Shown one piece after another: positions 8,074 to 16,491 of a stretch of 42,467 nucleotides of DNA (position 1 is the first letter of the stretch; every line of letters begins with the position of its first letter). Under the pieces are notes generated by a model. The model saw only the letters and a list, made by a program, of their open reading frames with translations, had not been told where the DNA came from and did no database searches. The position numbers and the translations under genes were made by a program. The DNA comes from Alphaproteobacteria bacterium (GTDB lineage: Bacteria; Pseudomonadota; Alphaproteobacteria; Micropepsales; Micropepsaceae). Location of the stretch: assembly GCA_019241645.1 (NCBI GenBank), contig JAFAWQ010000030.1, positions 1 through 42,467 on the forward strand, given 5' to 3'.

Positions 8074-8952
8074 CTATTTTCCTCCGCCGGCGCCGGGATG
8101 CGAGAAGTAGCGGAAGAAGTCGCTGTTGGGCGACGTGATGAGCGTCGTGTTCTCGCCAGGAAGCGCCTGCTCGTACGCCTGCATCGAACGATAGAAGGCG
8201 AAGAAGTCCGGATCCTGGCCAAACGCCTCGGCCAGCGTCTTGGTTTTCTCCGCATCGCCCTGCCCGCGCAAAATGGAGCTTTCGCGCGTGCCTTCTGCTA
8301 CCAGCACGGTCACCTCGCGTTCGGCGCGCGCGCGGATTCGCTGTGAGATTTCCGAGCCCTCGGCGCGGTATTCGTTGGCCTCGCGCTTTCGCTCCTGCAT
8401 CATGCGATTGTAGATGGCCTGGCTGTTCTCCGCCGGCAGATCGGCATGGCGGATGCGCACATCCACCACCTTGATGCCGAAATTCTTCGCCTCCTGATTC
8501 ATGTTGTCGCGAATCTCGCGCATCAGTTCCTCGCGTCGGGCGGAAAGAACGGCGGCAAAATTCTGCGAGCCCAGCACCCGGCGCACGTTCGAGCTCAAGA
8601 TAGAGGTTAGACGGATTTGCGCTGTATCGGTGTCGTAGAGCGACTGGTAGAATCGCAACGGATCGAGGATGCGCCAGCGCGCGAAGGCATCCACCACCAG
8701 CCGTTTCTTGTCCTGCGCGATGACTTCCTCCGACGGCGCTTCGAGGTTCAGCAGCCGCTTGTCGATGAAGACGACGCTCTGGATCCACGGAATCTTGGTG
8801 TGCAAGCCGGGCTCGGTGACAATCTGGCGCGGCGCGTTGAACTGCAGGAGGAGGGCCTGCTCCGTCTGCCGCACCTCATAGAAGCAGGAGAGCACAATCA
8901 GCAGTGCGACAAAGGCCGCCGCCCCGCCGATAAGAGTCCAGACACGGTTCAT
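8074..8952 (-). CDS. hflC: Protease modulator HflC
   Basis: 292 residues, the expected length. An N-terminal membrane anchor (residues 5-26) is followed by an SPFH/band-7 domain beginning EVRQTEQALLLQFNAP and a long helical region with AEREVTVLVAEGTRES. HflC and HflK form a large membrane complex around the FtsH protease and modulate degradation of membrane substrates. The start codon overlaps the stop of hflK (ATGA at 8949-8952), so the two are co-translated. The Do-protease gene that often follows in related genomes is displaced by the RTX and GLUG genes. Confidence 0.95.
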   Translation of the reverse strand: MNRVWTLIGGAAAFVALLIVLSCFYEVRQTEQALLLQFNAPRQIVTEPGLHTKIPWIQSVVFIDKRLLNLEAPSEEVIAQDKKRLVVDAFARWRILDPLRFYQSLYDTDTAQIRLTSILSSNVRRVLGSQNFAAVLSARREELMREIRDNMNQEAKNFGIKVVDVRIRHADLPAENSQAIYNRMMQERKREANEYRAEGSEISQRIRARAEREVTVLVAEGTRESSILRGQGDAEKTKTLAEAFGQDPDFFAFYRSMQAYEQALPGENTTLITSPNSDFFRYFSHPGAGGGK

Positions 8953-10118
8953 TCGCCGCCTCCATCCGTGGCCGAAACCGATGGCGCTACCTGCGAAGGG
9001 GGCGTGACCGTCACGGTTTCCTGTCCACCTCGTCCGAAGGCCTGCGGCGGCAAATACGGGATGATATTCTTGGCCGCGTTTTCATCCACGATCACCTTGT
9101 TCATCGGCGCGAACAGGCGCGACATCGTCTCCAGATACATGCGCTTGCGGGTAACTTCCGGCGCCTTGCGGTATTCGCCGTAGACGCTTGTGAACTGCTT
9201 GGCCGCGCCGCTGGCCTCGGCGATGGCCTTCTGCTTGTAGCCCTGCGCCTCCTGCACGATGCGGGCCGCCTGGCCGCGCGCTTCCGGGATGATCTTGTTG
9301 GCGTAGGCCTCCGCCTCGTTGCGCATGCGATCCTGATCGGTGCGCGCGGCCTGAACGTCGCGATAGGCGGAAATCACTTCGAGCGGCGGATCGACCTTCT
9401 GCATCTGCACGCGGGTGATGGTGACGCCGGCGCCATACTGATCCAGTGTCTTCTGCATCACCTCACGCACCTGCACCTGCACGGGTTCGCGGTCCTGCGT
9501 GAGAATGCGCTCGATCTGGTTCTGTCCCACCACCTGGCGCATGGCGCTCTCGGCCACCGCCTTGATGGCCTGATCGGGATTGTCGGTGTTGAAGAGATAG
9601 GCGCCGGCATCCTTGATGACCCAGAACACGGTGAAATTGACATCGATGATGTTTTCATCGCCGGTGAGCATCAGGCTTTCTTCGGGAATGTCCTGGGTGC
9701 TGACCTGCCCATTGGCATCGGCCACCTGGCCATAGCCGATATTGATCTGGTTTTCCTTGGTGACTTCCGGCGTCTCCACCGTCTCGATCGGCCACGGGAG
9801 ATGATAATTGGGGCCAGGTGCGGTGCGCGCGACAAACTGCCCAAACCGCAGCACGACGCCTTGCTCCCGTGCACCGACAAAGTAGATGCCGGACAGCAGC
9901 CAAACCACAATAACGCCAAGCAGGATGATGGTCAGGCTTCCGGCCGTGAAACCGCGGCCGCCGCCGGGCAGCAGGTTGCGCAGCTGCTCCTGGATGCGGC
10001 GGAGCCATTCCTCCAGATCTGGCGGCCTGCGGCCGCCGCCGCCACCACTGGATTGTGGCCCGCGGCCCCACGGCCCACGATTGTCGTTGTCACCGCCTGA
10101 CGAATTGGTCCAGGGCAT
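8949..10118 (-). CDS. hflK: FtsH protease activity modulator HflK
   Basis: 389 residues from the ATG at 10118 (MPWTNSSGGD), which matches the usual N-terminus; an upstream in-frame TTG at 10208 would only add an unlikely 30 residues. A glycine/arginine/proline-rich cytoplasmic tail (residues 5-45) precedes a membrane segment at about 62-82. An SPFH domain follows, containing VRQVVGQNQIERIL and GVTITRVQMQKVDPP, then an alanine-rich coiled coil. The C-terminus is rich in proline, threonine and glycine. It partners HflC around FtsH. No strong ribosome-binding site is seen. It is divergent from the apbC gene, with about 100 bp between the two starts. Confidence 0.95.
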   Translation of the reverse strand: MPWTNSSGGDNDNRGPWGRGPQSSGGGGGRRPPDLEEWLRRIQEQLRNLLPGGGRGFTAGSLTIILLGVIVVWLLSGIYFVGAREQGVVLRFGQFVARTAPGPNYHLPWPIETVETPEVTKENQINIGYGQVADANGQVSTQDIPEESLMLTGDENIIDVNFTVFWVIKDAGAYLFNTDNPDQAIKAVAESAMRQVVGQNQIERILTQDREPVQVQVREVMQKTLDQYGAGVTITRVQMQKVDPPLEVISAYRDVQAARTDQDRMRNEAEAYANKIIPEARGQAARIVQEAQGYKQKAIAEASGAAKQFTSVYGEYRKAPEVTRKRMYLETMSRLFAPMNKVIVDENAAKNIIPYLPPQAFGRGGQETVTVTPPSQVAPSVSATDGGGE

Positions 10119-10158
10119 CGGGTTCACGGGTTCGGAATGGCTGCGCCCCAGCGATTCC

Positions 10159-10186
10159 TTGGTTGGAACAGTGTGCGGGTTATATA
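10159..10186 (+). promoter_or_regulatory. Possible promoter for apbC
   Basis: TTGGTT at 10159-10164 and TATATA at 10181-10186 are separated by 16 bases, and lie about 30 bases upstream of the apbC start in the gap between divergent genes. The -35 element is imperfect, so this is only a candidate. Confidence 0.3.
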
Positions 10187-10217
10187 GGCTCTCTTCACGG
10201 AGGCGCAAACGAAGTCC

Positions 10218-11309
10218 ATGGCCGCAACGAAGGACGATGTCGTCACGGCACTCGGCAGGGTGATCGATCCCGCAAGCGGCAGGAGCGTCGTCGATTCCGG
10301 CATGGTGCAGGGGCTCGTGCTGCGCGACGGCAATGTGGGCTTTTCCATCGAGGTGCCACCAGAGCGCGGACGCACTGCCGAGCCCTTGCGCAGGGCTTGC
10401 GAAGCGGCGGTTGCGCGTGTGCCGGGCGTGTTATCCGTCACCGCCGTGTTGACCGCGCATCAAACGCCGCGACAACAATCGCCAGCGCCACATCCTCAAC
10501 ACGCCGCGCATCGGATTGGGATCCCCGGTGTGAAATCGGTGATCGCTGTGGCCAGCGGCAAAGGCGGCGTTGGCAAATCGACGGTCGCCGTGAATCTCGC
10601 TCTGGCGCTATCGCAGCTAGGCATGAAAGTGGGTTTGCTGGATGCCGATATTTACGGCCCCTCGGTGCCGCGCTTGTTGGGCATCAACCGCAAGCCGGTG
10701 AGCGATGGCGAAAAGCTTCAGCCCATCGAGAAGTTTGGACTGAAAGCGATGTCGATCGGCTTTCTGGTCGGCGAGGAGTCGCCACTGGTCTGGCGCGGAC
10801 CGATGGTGCAAAGCGCGCTGACGCAGATGATGAACGACGTGGTGTGGGCCCCGCTCGACGTGCTGGTGCTCGACATGCCACCCGGCACCGGAGATGCACA
10901 GCTCACCATCGCGCAGCGCGTGCCATTGAAGGGCGCGGTCATCGTTTCCACGCCGCAGGACATCGCGCTGATCGACGCGCGAAAGGGCTTGCAGATGTTT
11001 CGCAAGACGGAAGTGCCCGTGCTCGGCATCGTCGAGAACATGAGCGTGTTCATCTGTCCTCATTGCGGCGAGGGATCGCACATCTTCGGACATGGCGGCG
11101 CGCGCGAAACAGCTGAGGAGTTGAGCGCGCCGTTCCTCGGTGAGATCCCCTTGGTGCCGGCGATCCGCCAAACCTCGGATGCCGGCACACCGATTGTGGC
11201 ACTCGAGCCCGAGAGCGGAGAAGCCCGGGCGTTTATGGCCATCGCCATACAGGTCGCCGAAAAGATCGCCGCGCCTCAGCGAGCGGCGCCGCGCATCGTA
11301 ATCGACTGA
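10218..11309 (+). CDS. apbC: Mrp/ApbC-type iron-sulfur cluster carrier ATPase
   Basis: 363 residues. The N-terminal third is a MIP18/DUF59-like domain (residues 5-80); the rest is a ParA/MinD-like P-loop domain with the deviant Walker A GKGGVGKST at about 114-122 and the ADIYGPSVPRLLG and VWRGPMVQSALTQ motifs specific to Mrp/NBP35. The CPHC pair at C280 and C283 is the [4Fe-4S] bridging site in this family. The protein assembles or carries Fe-S clusters to apoenzymes in the cytoplasm. Start ATG at 10218; a GGAGG lies rather far upstream (about 17 bases). It converges on a LuxR-type regulator gene. Confidence 0.95.
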   Translation: MAATKDDVVTALGRVIDPASGRSVVDSGMVQGLVLRDGNVGFSIEVPPERGRTAEPLRRACEAAVARVPGVLSVTAVLTAHQTPRQQSPAPHPQHAAHRIGIPGVKSVIAVASGKGGVGKSTVAVNLALALSQLGMKVGLLDADIYGPSVPRLLGINRKPVSDGEKLQPIEKFGLKAMSIGFLVGEESPLVWRGPMVQSALTQMMNDVVWAPLDVLVLDMPPGTGDAQLTIAQRVPLKGAVIVSTPQDIALIDARKGLQMFRKTEVPVLGIVENMSVFICPHCGEGSHIFGHGGARETAEELSAPFLGEIPLVPAIRQTSDAGTPIVALEPESGEARAFMAIAIQVAEKIAAPQRAAPRIVID

Positions 11310-11330
11310 CTTGTCGAAGGGTAACCCATC

Positions 11331-11648
11331 CTAAGCCGTAGTCATCGACCCGCACCACATCAGGCGCACGAGTTCCGCCTGGCGGTGAACCCCGACCTTC
11401 TCGAAAACAGAACGCAATTGATTCCGAACGGTGTGGCATGACACGCCGAATGCCTGGGCGGCCCCTGAAAGCCGTCCGCCGTACGCCAGGAACTGAGCCA
11501 AGCGCTGTTCAGCTGGCGTGAGCCCGAACTTGGTCATTGTGTCGGGCAAACGGGCTCCCGGCGGTGACCCGTCCGCTTCTACGGGCGCGGCCAAATAACG
11601 CTGGGCTCCGCGTTCAACAAGCACTGCGGTGCGGCCATAACTAAGCAT
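11331..11648 (-). CDS. Short LuxR-type HTH regulator
   Basis: 105 residues from the ATG at 11648, which has an excellent GGAGGAG about 8 bases upstream; the frame stays open further back but without such a signal. The second half is a LuxR-type helix-turn-helix: LTPAEQRLAQFLAYG, GAAQAFGVSCHTVRNQL and VFEKVGVHRQAELVRL. The first 40 residues lack any complete sensor domain and resemble the tail just before the HTH in longer members of this family. It may therefore be a truncated regulator or a genuine HTH-only protein. It is divergent from the winged-helix/TPR regulator, with a 12-bp perfect palindrome in the gap, so mutual regulation is plausible but unproven. Confidence 0.7.
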   Translation of the reverse strand: MLSYGRTAVLVERGAQRYLAAPVEADGSPPGARLPDTMTKFGLTPAEQRLAQFLAYGGRLSGAAQAFGVSCHTVRNQLRSVFEKVGVHRQAELVRLMWCGSMTTA

Positions 11649-11708
11649 CGGACTGCTCCTCCAATTCGAACAACCCAAATGGAGAGCTGCCTTGAGGTTT
11701 TGTCCTTC

Positions 11709-11720
11709 CCGGAATTCCGG
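11709..11720. promoter_or_regulatory. Palindrome between two divergent regulator genes
   Basis: CCGGAATTCCGG is a perfect 12-bp palindrome about 60 bases upstream of each flanking regulator start. It is a candidate operator; the binding protein is unknown. Confidence 0.3.
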
Positions 11721-11768
11721 TATTTTTCTGGAAAATTCGCTACCGCCGCTTGGAGCGCGCCTAAGCCT

Positions 11769-12188
11769 ATGACGGATCAGGACGATCTGGCCTATTGGTT
11801 TTCGGACTTCGAGCTGCAGCCGGCCGAAAGGCGGCTCATTCACGCCGGAATATCCATCCCGCTCACCCCCAAAGTGTTCGAGATTCTAGAACTGCTGGTC
11901 AAACATGCCGGTCGTGTCGTCACCAAAGACGACATCATGGCGGCGATATGGCCCGGCCGGTTCGTCGCCGATTCGAATCTGACCAAACACATCTGGACGT
12001 TGCGTCGAGCGCTCGGCGAAAGCGATGAAGGCGGCCGCTTCATCGAAACCGTATCGAAGACCGGTTACCGGTTCGCGGCGCCGGTGAGGCGCACGGCCCC
12101 GACCGGAATTTTGCCGTCCCCCCCGATGCCCGAAACGGCCGGTGCAGGGGGCCTCACCACCGCAGGCGCCCTTCTTTTTTTCACTTAA
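11769..12188 (+). CDS. Winged-helix N-terminal part of a split CadC-like TPR regulator
   Basis: 139 residues from ATG 11769 (MTDQDDLAYWFSDFEL) to TAA 12186-12188; an earlier ATG at 11679 is possible but lacks a ribosome-binding site. Residues 8-98 form an OmpR/PhoB-type winged helix: FELQPAERRLI, LTPKVFEILELLV, VVTKDDIMAAIWP, LTKHIWTLRRALGE and IETVSKTGYRF. In CadC/ToxR-like regulators this DNA-binding domain is joined directly to a membrane segment and a periplasmic domain. Here the frame ends right after a T7 run, while the membrane segment and sensor continue in the +1 frame. Removing one T would fuse the two parts. The fragment alone could still bind DNA. Confidence 0.75.
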   Translation: MTDQDDLAYWFSDFELQPAERRLIHAGISIPLTPKVFEILELLVKHAGRVVTKDDIMAAIWPGRFVADSNLTKHIWTLRRALGESDEGGRFIETVSKTGYRFAAPVRRTAPTGILPSPPMPETAGAGGLTTAGALLFFT

Positions 12189-14517
12189 TGTCTTGATCGC
12201 CGCTGCGGTGTTCGCCTGCGCAGCGCTGGGAGCATGGTGGCTGTGGAATGGCAGGGAGCCTGCCTTTCCATGGTCGAGCCGCAAACCTGGCAGTGCGGTG
12301 GCGGTTTTCGATTTCCACAATCTCTCCCACCGCAAGGGCTCTGACTGGATCGGCCCGGCCTTCACGGAAATGCTTGGCACGGAAATGGCGCAGGGCGGCG
12401 AACTTCATCTGCTGCCCGGCGAGTTGGTGCGCTCCACGCAGGAGAATACCGCGCCAGACGCGGGCGGGTTCAGTCCGGCCTCGCTCGCCAGGCTAAAGCG
12501 CCAGTTGGCCGTCGATTACGTCATCACAGGCAGCTACCTCGCGTCCCAAGAAGCAGCCAAGGCTCAAATCCGGCTTGACATGGCGCTCCAGGACGCACGC
12601 AGCGGCGCGACTGTGGCAACCTTCACCCGCTCGGGAACGCCCGACCAGCTTCCGTTCCTGGTCAGCGCTGCAAGCGCCGATCTGCGCAAGAATTTGCACA
12701 TACCGGCGCTCGATCAGGAGCAATTACGCCTCGCCGCCAACGCACGCCCGCCGACGCCTGAGGTCACGCGGCGCATTGGTGCCGCGCTCGACGCGCTGCA
12801 CCGTTACGATCCAGCCCGCGCCCGCGACGAGCTGCTACAGGCTGTGGCGGCCGCGCCTGACTACGCACCGACCTATGTCTGGCTTGCGGAAGCATGGTCT
12901 GCATTAGGGTACAAACCGAAGGCGCTCGCTGCCGCCAAACAGGCCGCCGCCCATGCAGCCGGATTGCCTGATGCCATGCGGCTGAAGATCGAAGCGCAAA
13001 GCTTCGAAGCACAGTTCCGCTGGCCGCAGGCGATCGCGGCCTTGCAAAAGCTTGCAGCGTTGCAACACGACGATCCTGAAACGCAGCTCGACCTCGTAAA
13101 TGCTTTGCTGTCTGCCGGAAAGCCGGGTGACGCGCAAAACGCGCTGGATGCGCTACGCAACAGGGGAGAGCCCATCGCCAGCGATCCGCGTCTGGAGCTT
13201 CTCGCCGCGCGCATCGCGGCTGCCCGGGACGATCAACGCCGCCAAAGAGACTATGCCGCTAGAGCGCTTCAGATGGCGCAGGCCCGCGATATTCCGGGTC
13301 AGCAGGCCGACGCCGCGCTGGTGCTTGGATCTGCATTGACGAACACAGATCCCAAGATGGCCAAAGCGATGTTGGACACGGCGCTGGCGATCTACCGCCG
13401 CGTGGGCAACCCGCATGGCGAGATCGCGGCGCGGCGCAATCTCGGAAACCTGCTCTCTTACTCGCAGCCAAAGCAGGCCATTGCCGAATACAGGAAATCC
13501 CTCGCGCTTTCGCAAACGATCGGCGACCGCAACGGTGAAGCCGCAGCCTATCAGAATCTTGCGACCGTGCTTTGGGATGCGGGCGATCGGGACAGCGCGC
13601 TAACAGCCGTACGCGACGCTTTGCAAATCCGCCGCGAGACCGGTGACGTCGCCGGACAAGCCTGGTCGCTGGCCGCTCTGGCGATCGGAGAAAGTGATCG
13701 CGGTCCGGCGGACGATGCGATTGCCGGCCTAGAAGAAGCTGCAGCGTTGGATCTCGGCATCGGTGCCCATTCCCATCGCGCATTTAGCCTATTTTCCCTG
13801 AGCGACCTGCTGCGACTGCGGGGAGATCTGGCAAAGGCGGCGGAGGTTTGCGCGCAGGCGCAACTGGAATATCGAAACGTTCAGAGCATCGCATCCATTG
13901 TCAGCGCCGATTTCGAATGCGCGCTCATCAAGCTAGATCGCGGCGACGTAAAAGGTGCAGCATCCGAGCTGCAGCGTCTTCGTCCCCTGGCGCAGAAATC
14001 AGGAGACCTCATAACCCGCGGCGGCGCCGACTTCGTGCGCGGCCGAATTCTTATGGGACAACGTAATTGGGCGGCCGCTGCTCCGCTGCTTGCCGACGCC
14101 GCGACGTCTTTTGGAAAAGGGGAACTTGCCACAGGCCAGGCCAACGCTCTCGGCGCATTGGCGGTAAGCGAGGCAAAGCTCGGGAAGACTCGCGAACGCG
14201 ATGCGGCGGAAAAGCAGGCGCGTGATCTGCGAGCCCGCATCAACGCCGAACTGGAAGTATTTCCAGCAGATGTCAGCCTCGCGGAGTTGCGCGGCCTGAA
14301 AGGTGAAATTGCGCCGTCGCTCCTTCAACTGGAAGCGCTGGCAAAAACGTCCGTGTCCCGACAGTGTCCCGGCCTGGCGCTCGAAGCCCAATTGTCTGAA
14401 CTTCATGTCCTTCAATCGGCCAATCGGACGCGGCAGGCCCAGGCACTACGCGCAACAATCCTTGCGAACGCGAAAAAATACGGTTTCGACTGGGTTGTGC
14501 AGCGCGCCGGCCGGTGA
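12142..14517 (+). CDS. Membrane-TolB-like-TPR part of the split regulator
   Basis: Open frame of up to 791 residues; the GTG at 12142 is only the first possible start and is unlikely to be the native one, since this part probably belonged to the upstream winged-helix protein. A membrane segment (LNVLIAAAVFACAALGAWWL) comes first. Next is a domain resembling the TolB-N/FlgO-like module, with AVAVFDFHNLSHRKGSDWI near its start and VDYVITGSYL near its middle. About 550 residues of tetratricopeptide repeats follow, for example YAPTYVWLAEAWSALGYKP and GEAAAYQNLATVLWDAGD. Topology predicts TPRs in the periplasm. It could be an intact gene interrupted only by a sequencing error, a phase-variable gene, or a decaying pseudogene. 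Confidence 0.8.
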   Translation: MQGASPPQAPFFFSLNVLIAAAVFACAALGAWWLWNGREPAFPWSSRKPGSAVAVFDFHNLSHRKGSDWIGPAFTEMLGTEMAQGGELHLLPGELVRSTQENTAPDAGGFSPASLARLKRQLAVDYVITGSYLASQEAAKAQIRLDMALQDARSGATVATFTRSGTPDQLPFLVSAASADLRKNLHIPALDQEQLRLAANARPPTPEVTRRIGAALDALHRYDPARARDELLQAVAAAPDYAPTYVWLAEAWSALGYKPKALAAAKQAAAHAAGLPDAMRLKIEAQSFEAQFRWPQAIAALQKLAALQHDDPETQLDLVNALLSAGKPGDAQNALDALRNRGEPIASDPRLELLAARIAAARDDQRRQRDYAARALQMAQARDIPGQQADAALVLGSALTNTDPKMAKAMLDTALAIYRRVGNPHGEIAARRNLGNLLSYSQPKQAIAEYRKSLALSQTIGDRNGEAAAYQNLATVLWDAGDRDSALTAVRDALQIRRETGDVAGQAWSLAALAIGESDRGPADDAIAGLEEAAALDLGIGAHSHRAFSLFSLSDLLRLRGDLAKAAEVCAQAQLEYRNVQSIASIVSADFECALIKLDRGDVKGAASELQRLRPLAQKSGDLITRGGADFVRGRILMGQRNWAAAAPLLADAATSFGKGELATGQANALGALAVSEAKLGKTRERDAAEKQARDLRARINAELEVFPADVSLAELRGLKGEIAPSLLQLEALAKTSVSRQCPGLALEAQLSELHVLQSANRTRQAQALRATILANAKKYGFDWVVQRAGR
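12175..12181 (+). repeat. T7 homopolymer at the frameshift point
   Basis: Seven consecutive T between the winged-helix frame and the membrane/TPR frame. With six T the reading frame would run on as ALLFSLNVLIAA and join both halves into one protein of about 916 residues. Confidence 0.7.
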
Positions 14518-14543
14518 GCACAGCGGCAGTTCGAGCCAACCCA

Positions 14544-14906
14544 TCAATCTGTTTCCGCTTCCGCTTCCTCAGGACGAAGACGCGTGTCATCGACACTGTC
14601 GATCCGTTTGGTGGAAGGATGAGCGCGCGACATGAACCGCAAGATTGCCGTGCCAAACACGCCCGCCACGACGGCGCAGCAAATGAACCAGATGAACCCG
14701 AACGTATCGGCGACGTTCGTGCCGACCCAGATCGAGCCTGCTACAGCAACAACCATCCACAGCATCCACGCGATAGAAAAAGTTGCCCACCCAATGAGGC
14801 GTCTTATTGCGAAAGCATGGCGGCAGCGGAAACTTTCAGGCGTAGATTGGTGTCCGCTACCGCACTCTTTAAAGGCACGATCGCCAGGCGCGTTCGTGTT
14901 GGTCAT
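14544..14906 (-). CDS. Unknown small membrane protein
   Basis: 120 residues from ATG 14906. Residues 1-35 are polar and basic, two hydrophobic segments follow (about 37-60 and 68-92), and the tail is charged (TKRIDSVDD, EEAEAE). No family is recognised. The ribosome-binding site is weak. It converges on the TPR regulator gene with a 26-bp gap. The membrane segments and a charged tail make it more likely real than chance, but the evidence is modest. Confidence 0.5.
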   Translation of the reverse strand: MTNTNAPGDRAFKECGSGHQSTPESFRCRHAFAIRRLIGWATFSIAWMLWMVVAVAGSIWVGTNVADTFGFIWFICCAVVAGVFGTAILRFMSRAHPSTKRIDSVDDTRLRPEEAEAETD

Positions 14907-15038
14907 CTGACGCTCGGTTCGTCTTCAGAGTCTGTGCTGTGCTCAAGACTCCGCCCCCTCGAAAGTCTGCGGTGATGTTATGCGCGAACCGGCGGGCAGT
15001 GACCGCATTACCGGCCACCGCGCACCGGCTGTGTCATG

Positions 15039-15452
15039 CTATTTCTTGCTGCAATACACGTCGTAACCGATTTGCGAACCCGCGGCGGCGCCCGAGTCCC
15101 AACTCGTCAACCAGCCCCATTCGCCGTTGCCGCGGTTGTAGTTACCGAGCAGGCGCATGCCCGTGGAGGCAGGGGAGTTAGGATTGATACCGCCGCTCAC
15201 AGGCGTCAATCCAGCCGGGCAAGGATAGTGAAAAAACAGCGCAGTTGTGCCGGTCGGCACGTTGTAGGTGAAAAATCCCTGCCAGCCTTTGCCACCAGCT
15301 TGCGGCACGTTCAGGGTGGCTGCGACCGCACCGTTCGCGTCGGGACCGCTGGTCAATACGATTGCCTTGGCATTCGCCTGCGACCCTATTGCAATACCGG
15401 CCGCGGCCGTTAGCAGAATTCCGGCGATGCGCGCGATCTGTTCGTTTTTCAT
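15039..15452 (-). CDS. Small exported protein of unknown function
   Basis: 137 residues from the ATG at 15452 (MKNEQIARIAGILL), which has AGAGGAA about 8 bases upstream; the frame is open 28 codons further but without a better start. A clear signal peptide ends at ANA or NAKA near residue 27. The mature part is about 110 residues with conserved-looking aromatic and glycine-rich features (GKGWQGFFTYNVPTG, ALFFHYPCPAGL, GEWGWLTSWDSG) and two cysteines, in PCP and near the C-terminus (VYCSKK), that could form a disulfide. I do not recognise the family. It stands alone between an unknown membrane protein gene and the lactonase operon. Confidence 0.7.
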   Translation of the reverse strand: MKNEQIARIAGILLTAAAGIAIGSQANAKAIVLTSGPDANGAVAATLNVPQAGGKGWQGFFTYNVPTGTTALFFHYPCPAGLTPVSGGINPNSPASTGMRLLGNYNRGNGEWGWLTSWDSGAAAGSQIGYDVYCSKK

Positions 15453-15588
15453 TTGCAGTTCCTCTCTCTGTTGCATGCTTCGGCATGAAGCATCGCCGTG
15501 AGATTGGCTGCGGAGTCGCCTCCGCACATGACGCAAATGAACTATGCGTGCAAAAAAAAGACGTCGCCTCTATCGCTAAGTGACTCGA

Positions 15589-16491
15589 CTAAGCACAGTA
15601 GTTCAGGCGCAGTCCTGGCGTTGGCCAGTCCATCGCGATAAGCTTTCCGGTGCCGGACATCGTTACGTAAGCGGTTTTCATGTCCTTCCCGCCCCAGCAG
15701 ATGTTGGTGACAAACGGATCAGGCAGCGGCAGATGCTCGACACTTCTCGCGCCAAACTCAAATGTTGTAATGCCGCCCGCCGTGATGGTGGCTACGCACA
15801 CGGCACCGTCCTCCTGTACCCCCAGGGAATCGAAATACGCGAGACCTGGATAGGCACCAACGAAATCGGCCCTCCCCTTCGCTGCATCGCCTGGTTTCGC
15901 GAGCGGCAGGGCCCAGAGTCTCGCGGTTATCGTTTCGGCAAAATAGACTGTGTTGCCATCCGGCGAGAGACCAACGCCGTTTGGCGTTACCAGCTCGCGC
16001 AAAACGCGGACGATCCGAGAGCCATCCGCCTTCGCATAGCACAGCGCGCCGTGCGTTCGGCCGGTTTTCGTGCTGAGGCCGTAATCGGTGAACCAGAGAC
16101 CGCCATGTGTATCGAACACCAGATCGTTCGGCGCTGTGAGACGCTTGCCGTCGCAGGAATCGTACACGATTTCTGTCTTGCCGGTCGTCAGATTCACCCG
16201 CTCGATGCGGCCGCCGGCGTGATCGTCCGGTGCATGTCCTGGAATGGTTATCCCGCTGCGCTCTGAGAAAGTGAAGCTGCTGCCGTTGTTGCAGACGTAC
16301 AAGGCACCGTCTGGTCCAAGCGCCAAGCCGTTCGGGCCGCCGCCGACCGTCGCCACCGTTTGTGTGGTACCGTTTGGCTTCACGCGTGTAATTTTCCCCG
16401 CCGCCATCTCGCAGACGATGACGGAGCCGTCCGCCATCGCCACCGGGCCTTCCGGAAACCTCAATCCGGAGGCGATTTCGCGAAACGTCAT
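15589..16491 (-). CDS. SMP-30/gluconolactonase-family lactonase
   Basis: 300 residues, the normal size for the six-bladed beta-propeller SMP-30/LRE family, which hydrolyses sugar lactones using a divalent metal. Blade motifs visible are GLRFPEGPVAMADGS near the N-terminus (metal-ligand E in PEGP), GGGPNGLALGPDGALYVCNN, APNDLVFDTHGGLWFTDYG (ligand N), TPNGVGLSPDGNTVYFAE, and YFDSLGVQEDGAVCVA (ligand D). The substrate cannot be told from sequence. There is no signal peptide, so it is cytoplasmic. Its ATG overlaps the stop of folA (ATGA at 16488-16491), so it is the last gene of an acetyltransferase-folA-lactonase unit. Confidence 0.9.
   Translation of the reverse strand: MTFREIASGLRFPEGPVAMADGSVIVCEMAAGKITRVKPNGTTQTVATVGGGPNGLALGPDGALYVCNNGSSFTFSERSGITIPGHAPDDHAGGRIERVNLTTGKTEIVYDSCDGKRLTAPNDLVFDTHGGLWFTDYGLSTKTGRTHGALCYAKADGSRIVRVLRELVTPNGVGLSPDGNTVYFAETITARLWALPLAKPGDAAKGRADFVGAYPGLAYFDSLGVQEDGAVCVATITAGGITTFEFGARSVEHLPLPDPFVTNICWGGKDMKTAYVTMSGTGKLIAMDWPTPGLRLNYCA

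Noticed and set aside
10055..11116. 353-codon open frame in another frame over apbC
   Set aside because: Overlaps apbC completely; the translation is arginine-rich and low in conserved pattern, while apbC has all its motifs.
12142..12190. Programmed -1 ribosomal frameshifting at the T run
   Set aside because: The downstream part is in the +1 (equivalently -2) frame, so a simple -1 slip does not join the two frames.
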